Source: Microscillaceae bacterium (GTDB lineage Bacteria; Bacteroidota; Bacteroidia; Cytophagales; Microscillaceae). From it: 16,014 bases of DNA. This document shows positions 7,989 to 13,190 of this stretch, piece after piece. Location of the stretch: NCBI GenBank assembly GCA_003449595.1, contig DMHB01000422.1:1-16014 (forward strand), in the 5' to 3' direction. The position numbers were made by a program, and so were the translations under genes. The notes beneath the pieces were generated by a model, which worked only from the letters and a program-made list of their open reading frames with translations, did not search any database and was not told where the DNA came from. The number at the start of each line of letters is the position of its first letter. Within the stretch, counting starts at the first letter, position 1.

Positions 7989-8738
7989 TTACCAATCGAT
8001 GGTTTTGACCATTACAGCCTTGCTTTGGTGCTCGATGTTGGGCTGGATGATGAGTTTTTCCGATTGGAGTTCGAAGGCCAACAAGTTGCCCAAGCCGCTT
8101 TCGTGGGCATACACACAGCCATTGTCCAAACAAATTACGCCTTCTTGGGCTTCGAGTTGGTGGCCAATTTCGCGCAGGGTTTTGGGCGTATGCCCGTGGA
8201 TAAGGCGGCGGTGGCCGATTTTGGCAAAGTTGGGGGTAAAGTTTTTGATCCACATCATCGACAGTACATCGCTGTAGGGGTCGTCGAGGTGGAAATTGAG
8301 GCCGGCGTGGGTCAGCACAAACTGCTCGGTGAGGTGGTAATACGTAAGCGACTCTAAAAAATCGACATACACCGTTGGTAAGTCAATGGGGTCTTTGATT
8401 TGAAAACTTTTCAGGGTATTGCGTCCGCCGAAATAAAACCAGCTATCTTTCAAGGCATAAAAACCCAGCATAGGGTTGGGGTCGAGGCGTTGGTAATGGC
8501 TGCGCAGCAGTACGTCTTCGTGGTTGCCTTTCAGGGTAACGATTTGGTAGCCTTGGTTGCGTAGTTCGAGGATATAATCGATGACTTGCTTGCTGTGGTC
8601 GCCTCGGTCGATGTAATCGCCCAGCAAAATGAGTCGGTCTTGCAGCCCGAGTTGTATTTTATCTTCCACCAAATACAAAAAAGTCTTGAAGCAGCCGTGA
8701 ATATCGGCTACTACCCAGTTTTTCCCTATTTTTTGCAT
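7989..8738 (-). CDS. Calcineurin-like metallophosphoesterase (Ser/Thr phosphatase type)
   Basis: 249 residues from ATG at 8738, soluble. All metal-binding motifs of the PPP/ApaH/PrpA-type phosphoesterases are present in order: DIHG (12-15), GDYIDRG (40-46), GNHE (71-74), THAG (143-146) and HGHT (181-184). These place two metal ions for hydrolysis of a phosphate ester. The family includes bacterial protein-serine/threonine phosphatases and diadenosine tetraphosphatases; the sequence alone does not decide between them, and the length suits both. It is the first gene of the minus-strand series and reads away from the dienoyl-CoA isomerase gene across a 231-bp divergent spacer. The substrate is unknown. 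Confidence 0.9.
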   Translation of the reverse strand: MQKIGKNWVVADIHGCFKTFLYLVEDKIQLGLQDRLILLGDYIDRGDHSKQVIDYILELRNQGYQIVTLKGNHEDVLLRSHYQRLDPNPMLGFYALKDSWFYFGGRNTLKSFQIKDPIDLPTVYVDFLESLTYYHLTEQFVLTHAGLNFHLDDPYSDVLSMMWIKNFTPNFAKIGHRRLIHGHTPKTLREIGHQLEAQEGVICLDNGCVYAHESGLGNLLAFELQSEKLIIQPNIEHQSKAVMVKTIDW

Positions 8739-8969
8739 AGACAGGTCGTTGTTCTCTTGAGGCGGGTAAGTAGGAAGTGAGTTAAAGGTCTTAATAGGCT
8801 TTCAATATTTGAGGCAGCGTTCAACCATCTTGTGTAAAATTAACGCAAGGACTGCACCAATTGTTAAGCGATTGTAAACGAAGTTTGAAAATTTAAACTA
8901 CGGCTTATTTTTTTTGTTTATTTTCAAGTCAGAATTTGATTTTGAACCCCTAAATACTCCTATAATTTT
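8739..8969 (+). promoter_or_regulatory. Divergent intergenic region, with a candidate plus-strand promoter at 8884-8913
   Basis: This 231-bp A/T-rich spacer must carry the promoters of two diverging genes. On the plus strand TTTG (8884-8887), an 18-nt spacer and TATTTTTT (8906-8913) loosely fit the Bacteroidota promoter, which would give a leader of about 45-50 nt before 8970. I found no convincing minus-strand promoter, strong inverted repeat or small gene. Confidence 0.35.
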
Positions 8970-9785
8970 ATGGCTTACCAAACCCTGCTTTACGAAGTAA
9001 CCCACCACGTGGCCCACGTGCGCTTCAACACTCCTGAAAAAGCCAATGCGATGGTCAAAGCTTTTTGGACAGAATTCAAAGAAGCGATGTATGCCGCAGA
9101 TGCCGACCCCGATGTGCGTGTGGTGGTGATCAGTGGCGAAGGCAAACATTTTACCTCGGGCTTAGACCTGTCGATGTTTGGCGACTTGCAAAAACAACTG
9201 TTGCAAACCGACTGCCAAGCCCGCGCCCGCGAAGCCTTGCGCCGCAATATTTTGGATATGCAAACCACCTTTTCGGCCATCGAGCAATGCCGCAAACCGG
9301 TCATCGCGGCTGTCCACGGGGCTTGTATTGGCGGAGGTGTCGATTTGATTTCGGCTTGCGATATGCGCTACTGCACCGAAGACGCTTATTTTACGGTGCG
9401 CGAAATTGACCTCGGAATGGTCGCCGATGTAGGCACGTTGCAACGTCTTCCTAAAATTATTGCTGAAGGCATCGCCCGCGAAATGGCCTACACCGGTCGC
9501 AACGTTCATGGCCCTGAAGCCAAAGCCGTTCAATTGGTCAACCAATGCTATGCCGACAAGGCCGCTATGATGGAAGATGTGCTTCAAATTGCACAAAATA
9601 TTGCCTCCAAATCGCCGGTTTCTATTCGGGGCACCAAAGAAATGTTTTTGTTTACCCGCGACCACTCCGTAGAAGATGGGCTGAATTACATCGCCACGTG
9701 GAACGCTGCCATGTTATTCTCCAAAGACATTCAAGAGGCTTTGATGGCGCAAATGCAAAAGAAAAAACCCGAATTTATCAACTAA
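8970..9785 (+). CDS. Crotonase-family enzyme, delta(3,5)-delta(2,4)-dienoyl-CoA isomerase type (ECH1-like)
   Basis: 271 residues from ATG at 8970. It has the crotonase fold: the oxyanion-hole segment GKHFTSGLDLSMF (58-70) and HGACIGGGVDLISACDMRYC (116-135). The stretch from Asp125 through TVREIDLGMVADVGTLQRLPK closely matches mammalian ECH1, and the three acidic residues Asp125, Glu145 and Asp153 have the same spacing (20 and 8) as rat Asp176, Glu196 and Asp204. These identify an isomerase moving double bonds in unsaturated fatty acyl-CoA during beta-oxidation, rather than a plain enoyl-CoA hydratase. No peroxisomal or mitochondrial targeting sequence is present, as expected of a bacterial enzyme. 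The gene appears monocistronic, with a strong terminator 33 nt after the stop; no other beta-oxidation gene is in the window. Confidence 0.9.
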   Translation: MAYQTLLYEVTHHVAHVRFNTPEKANAMVKAFWTEFKEAMYAADADPDVRVVVISGEGKHFTSGLDLSMFGDLQKQLLQTDCQARAREALRRNILDMQTTFSAIEQCRKPVIAAVHGACIGGGVDLISACDMRYCTEDAYFTVREIDLGMVADVGTLQRLPKIIAEGIAREMAYTGRNVHGPEAKAVQLVNQCYADKAAMMEDVLQIAQNIASKSPVSIRGTKEMFLFTRDHSVEDGLNYIATWNAAMLFSKDIQEALMAQMQKKKPEFIN

Positions 9786-9817
9786 GGGCTGCTACGTCAG
9801 ATAAAACAACCTTTGGA

Positions 9818-9846
9818 AAGGCTGCTTGCACAAGGCAGCCTTTTTT
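9818..9846 (+). terminator. Rho-independent terminator after the dienoyl-CoA isomerase gene
   Basis: Stem AAGGCTGC (9818-9825) pairs with GCAGCCTT (9835-9842), can extend inward by CTTG/CAAG around one bulged G, and is followed by a run of six T (9841-9846). It lies 33 nt after the stop codon, so the downstream gene needs its own promoter. Confidence 0.9.
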
Positions 9847-9912
9847 ATGGGCTAAGGCTAACATTCTGCTTGTGCATTGGGTTAGGCTTGCAAACAATCC
9901 TGAAAAAATAAG

Positions 9913-10899
9913 ATGGAATATACTACAAAACCAGCCGCACACCCCCAGTGGATGACCACCGTGTTGCGCTGGGCGGGCATTTATAATATGATTTGGGGTA
10001 CTTGGGTGGTGCTTTTCCCGCAAATGTTTTTTGCTTGGATCGACCTGCCGCCTATCAACTATCCGGCGGTTTGGCAGTCGGTGGGTATGATTGTCGGGGT
10101 ATATGGTTTGGGCTATTATTTGGCTTCCTACAATCCCTATCGCGATTGGATCATTGTGCTGGTAGGCTTTTTGGGCAAGGTGTTCGGGCCGATTGGTTTT
10201 CTGGGCTATGCGTGGATGGGTTGGCTGCCTTGGCATTTTGGCTGGGTCAACGTTACCAACGACCTGATTTGGTTAGTACCCTTTGCCTTGATTTTGTATG
10301 GCGCTTTTCGGCATCACCAAAACACCGGCAACCCAGCCCACCAAACCCTCAGCGATGCCTTGCAGCACTTTGCCGACCAGCACGGCACGACGCTGTCGGC
10401 GTTGAGTCATCAAAAGCCTGTTTTTTTGGTGTTTTTGCGTCATTTTGGCTGTACCTTTTGCCGCGAGGCAGTAGCCGATTTGCGGCAGCAACAAACCGCT
10501 TTGGCCGCTCGGGGCGTACAACTGGCTTTTGCACATATGGGCACTGAAGCGCAAGCAAAGGCATTTTTTAAAGCTTACGAGATGGACGCTTATCCACGCT
10601 TCAGCGACCCTGCTTGCGTATTGTATGAGGCTTTCGATTTGCAACGTGCTACTTTCGGCCAGGCCTTTGGGTGGCAAGCTTGGTGGCGTGGGTTGCAAGT
10701 AGGCTTGTGGCAAGGCAAGGGCGTAGGGTTGCCTGTGGGCGATGGTTTCCGTATGCCGGGCATTTTTGTAATCGACAAGGGCATCGTCGTAAAAGAATAC
10801 CGCCACCGCCACGTGGCCGAGCGTCCCGATTACCAAGATTTTTGCACGCTCGACACGCCAGCCCCTACTTTGGCGGCGGTTGCCACAAAAGAATTGTAG
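9913..10899 (+). CDS. Four-helix membrane domain fused to a SelL/peroxiredoxin-like thioredoxin-fold domain
   Basis: 328 residues. The N-terminal part has four hydrophobic helices (about 17-42, 52-71, 79-103, 117-133), rich in Trp and Gly, of a type I do not recognise by name. A His/Asn-rich linker follows. Residues about 143-310 form a thioredoxin-fold domain: a helix (LSDALQHFADQHG), a strand (KPVFLVFLRHFGC), the redox motif CTFC (Cys180, Cys183), then FCREAVADLRQQ, a second strand (VQLAFAHMG), FFKAYEMDAYPRFSDP, and a cis-Pro-like MPGIFVIDKG. RHFGC.FCRE is characteristic of SelL-related and PRXL2/AhpC-TSA-like proteins, where the two positions may be selenocysteine in SelL; here both are ordinary Cys. 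The domain probably reduces peroxides or disulfides. Four helices after a cytoplasmic N-terminus would leave it in the cytoplasm. The membrane partner or substrate is unknown. Confidence 0.85.
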   Translation: MEYTTKPAAHPQWMTTVLRWAGIYNMIWGTWVVLFPQMFFAWIDLPPINYPAVWQSVGMIVGVYGLGYYLASYNPYRDWIIVLVGFLGKVFGPIGFLGYAWMGWLPWHFGWVNVTNDLIWLVPFALILYGAFRHHQNTGNPAHQTLSDALQHFADQHGTTLSALSHQKPVFLVFLRHFGCTFCREAVADLRQQQTALAARGVQLAFAHMGTEAQAKAFFKAYEMDAYPRFSDPACVLYEAFDLQRATFGQAFGWQAWWRGLQVGLWQGKGVGLPVGDGFRMPGIFVIDKGIVVKEYRHRHVAERPDYQDFCTLDTPAPTLAAVATKEL

Positions 10900-10924
10900 A
10901 AAAACAAATATTGTATTAATTTTG
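10894..10924 (+). promoter_or_regulatory. Promoter of the tRNA gene (Bacteroidota type)
   Basis: TTG (10894-10896), a 20-nt spacer and TAATTTTG (10917-10924) match the primary Bacteroidota promoter (TTTG at -33, TAnnTTTG at -7). The start point would fall about 10930, ten nt before the tRNA. The -33 element overlaps the stop codon of the upstream gene. The same arrangement and spacer recur at 12066-12096. Confidence 0.75.
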
Positions 10925-10940
10925 CAAACCCTTTCGGGAA

Positions 10941-11014
10941 GGACCCATAGCTCAGTTGGTTAGAGCATCTGACTCATAATCAGGGGGTCGCAGGTTCAAG
11001 CCCTGCTGGGTCCA
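10941..11014 (+). tRNA. tRNA with anticodon CAT (elongator Met, or Ile2 if lysidine-modified)
   Basis: A 74-nt cloverleaf: acceptor GGACCCA pairs with TGGGTCC (11007-11013), discriminator A at 11014; D arm GCTC/GAGC; anticodon stem TCTGA/TCAGG with one wobble pair; anticodon loop CTCATAA; T arm GCAGG TTCAAGC CCTGC. The first acceptor pair is G-C, so it is not the initiator tRNA, which has a mismatch there. The CCA end is not encoded (CTT follows). Anticodon CAT reads Met unless TilS modifies it to decode AUA as Ile; the TTCAAGC T loop resembles Ile2, but I cannot settle this. Confidence 0.95.
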
Positions 11015-11024
11015 CTTTATTTTT

Positions 11025-11062
11025 CCCTTCTTTGTGTCATCGTGCCAAAGGAGGGTTTTTTT
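11025..11062 (+). terminator. Rho-independent terminator after the tRNA
   Basis: Stem CCCTTCTTTG (11025-11034) pairs with CAAAGGAGGG (11046-11055), ten pairs including one G-T wobble, with an 11-nt loop and seven T (11056-11062). The tRNA is therefore probably transcribed alone. The rest of the spacer to 11221 shows no further gene or clear promoter. Confidence 0.85.
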
Positions 11063-11221
11063 ATGTGCTTTGTATAGCTTATTTCCTAAATCTTTGGGGT
11101 AGTTATCCTTCCACCAATTTTTAAACTTCTGCACTACCCTTCACAAATTCCAGATTGAACAAGAAGTTTTCACCAATATTGAGTAACTTGTTGGTAGTTC
11201 TTCAATCTAAACACTCATTTT

Positions 11222-11866
11222 ATGAAAAAACTTTCATTGTACTTCTCTTTAATGCTTGCTGTAGTTGTTTTTGCCCGTTGTGGTGGTGGTGGCAAAGACG
11301 AAGTTAAGTCGAAAGACGGTGCAGAGGCAAGCAAAACCGAAACTAAAAAGGCAGCTGAATGTACGCCTAACCAAAATCTTACTTTCTTGGTGAAAGGTTA
11401 TAAGTTTGGAATGAAAGGCGATTTTGCCTTTGATGGCAAATTTGAAGTCAAAAAAGCTTGGTTTGTGCCCGGTAAAGGGACTTATACCGAAAATGGCAAA
11501 ACAACTCCCACCGAAAAAGTAGAGGTATATTTGGCTAATTATGAGACTGCCGACAAAAATACGCCCGCCAAAGACGAAGAAATGCTCATCAAATTTACAC
11601 TCTATGCCAAAGGCGTTAAATTGGAGCCACAGTCTTATAAAAAAGGCACACAAGGCACCTATTATGCCTCAATCGATATAGAAACAACCAAAGGTAAAGT
11701 GTATTTCAATTGGTTGGCCGGTATGCCGGAAGAGGGAAATATCGTAGTAACAAGTTTTGACGGTAACAAACTATGCGGAGAAATTAAACTCAAAGTAGAT
11801 AAACCTACTGATGACAAAATTGGCACTGTAGCCTTAAATGGCACTTTTTACGCTGAAAAGAAATAA
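11222..11866 (+). CDS. Putative lipoprotein of unknown function
   Basis: 214 residues from ATG at 11222. The N-terminus (MKKLSLYFSLMLAVVVFARC) is a lipoprotein-like signal ending at Cys20 followed by four glycines and a charged, Lys/Glu-rich linker (25-46). The residue before the Cys is Arg instead of Gly, Ala or Ser, which is unusual for signal peptidase II. The rest (47-214) is beta-rich with many charged residues; two more cysteines (47 and 185) could form a disulfide. The fold looks like a single beta-sandwich or barrel domain of about 165 residues; I recognise no family. It should be outside the cytoplasm. A terminator follows at 11888-11931, so it seems to be transcribed alone. It is lower in GC than the genes at 4.9-10.9 kb. 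Function unknown. Confidence 0.8.
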   Translation: MKKLSLYFSLMLAVVVFARCGGGGKDEVKSKDGAEASKTETKKAAECTPNQNLTFLVKGYKFGMKGDFAFDGKFEVKKAWFVPGKGTYTENGKTTPTEKVEVYLANYETADKNTPAKDEEMLIKFTLYAKGVKLEPQSYKKGTQGTYYASIDIETTKGKVYFNWLAGMPEEGNIVVTSFDGNKLCGEIKLKVDKPTDDKIGTVALNGTFYAEKK

Positions 11867-11887
11867 CAAGTCAGTGTGTTGATAAAC

Positions 11888-11931
11888 AAACCCTGTTGCA
11901 CTGAATCAGATAAGCAGCAGGGTTTAGTTTT
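11888..11931 (+). terminator. Hairpin terminator after the putative lipoprotein
   Basis: A 12-bp stem, AAACCCTGTTGC (11888-11899) with its partner at 11914-11925 (one G-T wobble), 14-nt loop, followed by AGTTTTG. The U-tract is short, but the position, 21 nt after the stop codon, fits a terminator. Confidence 0.75.
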
Positions 11932-11940
11932 GAAGTTTGC

Positions 11941-12060
11941 TCTGCCTTTGTTTGTGTCTCCACAAACAAGTTGAAGATTCGGGTCGTTCGGCGGGCTGCG
12001 ATTGTCGCTTTGTTCACGGTCAGCGCTGTTTTGTTTGTGGGACACAAACAATGGCATAGA
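11941..12060. mobile_element. Candidate small palindromic repeat element (MITE/REP-like), non-coding
   Basis: Two hairpins in inverted order flank a GC-rich core. The left one, 11948-11969, has arms TTGTTTGTG and CACAAACAA around TCTC; the right one, 12031-12051, has the same arms around GGA. Each arm pair is a perfect 9-bp palindrome. The outer flanks also match in inverted orientation: TCT-GCC at 11941-11946 against GGCATAGA at 12053-12060. The ends therefore form imperfect terminal inverted repeats of about 29-30 bp. The core (11970-12030), about 61 nt with runs such as GGGTCGTTCGGCGGGCTGCG and the palindrome CAGCGCTG (12021-12028), is clearly richer in GC than its surroundings. No reading frame in it is convincing. 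It fits a non-autonomous transposable element, or a paired-hairpin RNA; that it exists in other copies is not shown here. Confidence 0.6.
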
Positions 12061-12072
12061 ACAAGTTGAAGA
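11965..12072 (+). repeat. 13-bp direct repeat AACAAGTTGAAGA, two copies 95 bp apart
   Basis: Copies at 11965-11977 (inner edge of the left hairpin) and 12060-12072 (just outside the right hairpin). The second copy supplies the TTG at 12066-12068 used as a -33 element. The two copies suggest the start of a second, mostly lost, element unit or a duplication made on insertion. Confidence 0.7.
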
Positions 12073-12096
12073 AATATTTTTTACCCCATAATTTTG
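12066..12096 (+). promoter_or_regulatory. Promoter of the 12177 lipoprotein gene (Bacteroidota type)
   Basis: TTG (12066-12068), a 20-nt spacer and TAATTTTG (12089-12096) match the Bacteroidota consensus and have the same spacing as the tRNA promoter. Transcription would begin near 12102, leaving a leader of about 75 nt before ATG 12177. It argues against a start codon upstream of 12100. Confidence 0.7.
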
Positions 12097-12176
12097 CACT
12101 TTCGGTAATAATTTGCTTATTTTTCATCACAAAATCCATCCAACCAAACCTTAGCAAATTATTGATTACCAACCCT

Positions 12177-12587
12177 ATGCGTTATTTAAGCATCTTTCTT
12201 GTTGGCTTGCTGTTTTTGTTAATAGCCTGCCGCCCCAAATCCGATAACATTCTTCAGCCTTCTGTGGGCAACAAAATCATAATTCCTGCCATCGTTGACC
12301 GCGTAATAGGCCAATCGACCGCAAGGATTGATCAGGAAATCGTCTTGTCTGTCCAATTCTATTACCTATCGAGTTGTGCGCAGTCTTACACCATAGAAGA
12401 AGAAATAGGTAAAAACTTACGCACGCTGAAAGTAATGGCCGAATACCCTGCCTTCAACACTTGTGCCACCTCTCCGGTGCTGACTTATACTACTTATACC
12501 TTCAAGGCCGACAGCCCGGGTACGTATATTTTGCGGTTTTGGAAAGGCGACAACGACTATGTCATTTTCCCAATTACCGTCCAATAA
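12177..12587 (+). CDS. Small lipoprotein of unknown function
   Basis: 136 residues from ATG at 12177. The signal MRYLSIFLVGLLFLLIAC ends in a canonical lipobox (LIAC, Cys18), so the mature protein is lipid-anchored outside the cytoplasm. The remaining 118 residues form alternating beta strands (IVLSVQFYYLSSCAQSYTI; TLKVMAEYPAF; YTTYTFKADSPGTYILRFW; YVIFPITVQ), an Ig-like or beta-sandwich layout, with Cys67 and Cys96 as a possible disulfide pair. The reading frame is open back to a TTG at 12066, but that codon lies in the -33 box and the extension lacks a signal peptide, so I start at 12177. Its stop is 2 nt from the stop of the converging nuclease-inhibitor gene. No family recognised. Confidence 0.78.
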   Translation: MRYLSIFLVGLLFLLIACRPKSDNILQPSVGNKIIIPAIVDRVIGQSTARIDQEIVLSVQFYYLSSCAQSYTIEEEIGKNLRTLKVMAEYPAFNTCATSPVLTYTTYTFKADSPGTYILRFWKGDNDYVIFPITVQ

Positions 12588-12589
12588 GT

Positions 12590-12988
12590 TTAGGTTTCTA
12601 TCAATTGTGTAGTAAAACCACCCCAAAGGCTTTCGTGCACTTGCCCACACACCACTACAACGACATTCACTTCGCCTAAGCGCCATACTTGAGGGTTTTG
12701 GAGGGTTTGGTGTATAAAATCGAGCAACTGCTGGAAGCGCTTCACATCGTTTTGCGCTATCTCGTCGTGCCAATCTTGCGGCGTGGTGGCATTGGCAAAG
12801 AAAGCCTCCAGAGGTACTTCTTCCACTTTTGCGTTTTCCGTAAGGGAATAGGTTTGCAGCAGTTCGGCAGGGGTAGGGGCTTTGTCCCAAGTAGCAGCGG
12901 TCAAGGGTTCGTCCGATTCGCTCATCCAAAGCAAATCTTGCAAATAAGGTTGTAATTGTTGTGTAAAATCTTCGGCAGAAGTAGGCAT
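12590..12988 (-). CDS. NuiA-type nuclease inhibitor
   Basis: 132 residues from ATG at 12988; Anabaena NuiA has 135. NuiA binds and blocks NucA, a sugar-nonspecific endonuclease of the beta-beta-alpha-metal class. The match runs the whole length: LLWMSESDEP (19-28), FFANATTPQDWHDE (63-76), and KRFQQLLDFIHQTLQNPQVWRLGEV (83-107). Glu24 in MSESDEP and the C-terminal Thr132 (LIET) correspond to NuiA Glu24 and Thr135, which contact the nuclease active-site metal. No signal peptide is visible, so it should be cytoplasmic, as an immunity protein would be. In-frame ATG at 13042 and TTG at 13081 would add residues with no match to NuiA. No NucA-like gene is in the window. The gene converges with the lipoprotein at 12177. 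Confidence 0.88.
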   Translation of the reverse strand: MPTSAEDFTQQLQPYLQDLLWMSESDEPLTAATWDKAPTPAELLQTYSLTENAKVEEVPLEAFFANATTPQDWHDEIAQNDVKRFQQLLDFIHQTLQNPQVWRLGEVNVVVVVCGQVHESLWGGFTTQLIET

Positions 12989-13029
12989 TGCAAGTGTAAA
13001 ATTTAGGAAACCGTGATAAAATTGAGCAC

Positions 13030-13061
13030 ATAAGTTAGCCATTGCCTCAAAGACTTTCAAA
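13030..13061 (-). promoter_or_regulatory. Weak candidate promoter of the nuclease inhibitor gene
   Basis: On the minus strand TTTG (13061-13058), a 20-nt spacer and TAACTTAT (13037-13030) match the -33 box and spacing, but the -7 box has two mismatches to TAnnTTTG. It would give a leader of about 30 nt before ATG 12988 and rule out the upstream starts. Confidence 0.3.
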
Positions 13062-13152
13062 TTTTTATTTGCAAAACCCAAAAAAAGCAGTCTGTCTTCC
13101 TAAGTTGGGCTTTGTAAGGGCTTCAAGCAATCGACATTGCTCAAAACCATGT

Positions 13153-13160
13153 TACTTTTG
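13153..13160 (+). promoter_or_regulatory. Candidate -7 box of the serine biosynthesis fusion gene
   Basis: TACTTTTG matches TAnnTTTG exactly, about 30 nt before ATG 13191, but no TTG lies at the usual distance upstream. If used, it also excludes the upstream starts at 13137 (TTG) and 13149 (ATG). Confidence 0.4.
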
Positions 13161-13190
13161 TGTAGAACCTTTGCCCATCGAAATTGTCTT

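Noticed and set aside
9847..9912. TAGGCTTG (near 9885) as a -7 box of the membrane-redoxin fusion gene
   Set aside because: One mismatch and no TTG at the right distance upstream.
10952..11134. A 60-codon minus-strand reading frame covering the tRNA
   Set aside because: It is antisense to the tRNA and its terminator; its tail (LNLRPPDYESDALTN) is just the translated complement of the tRNA.
12066..12176. Upstream TTG start that would extend the 12177 lipoprotein by 37 residues
   Set aside because: The TTG is the -33 promoter box, and the extension would bury the lipoprotein signal inside the protein.
12989..13081. Upstream starts (ATG 13042, TTG 13081) of the nuclease inhibitor
   Set aside because: NuiA similarity begins right at ATG 12988 and the length then fits the family.
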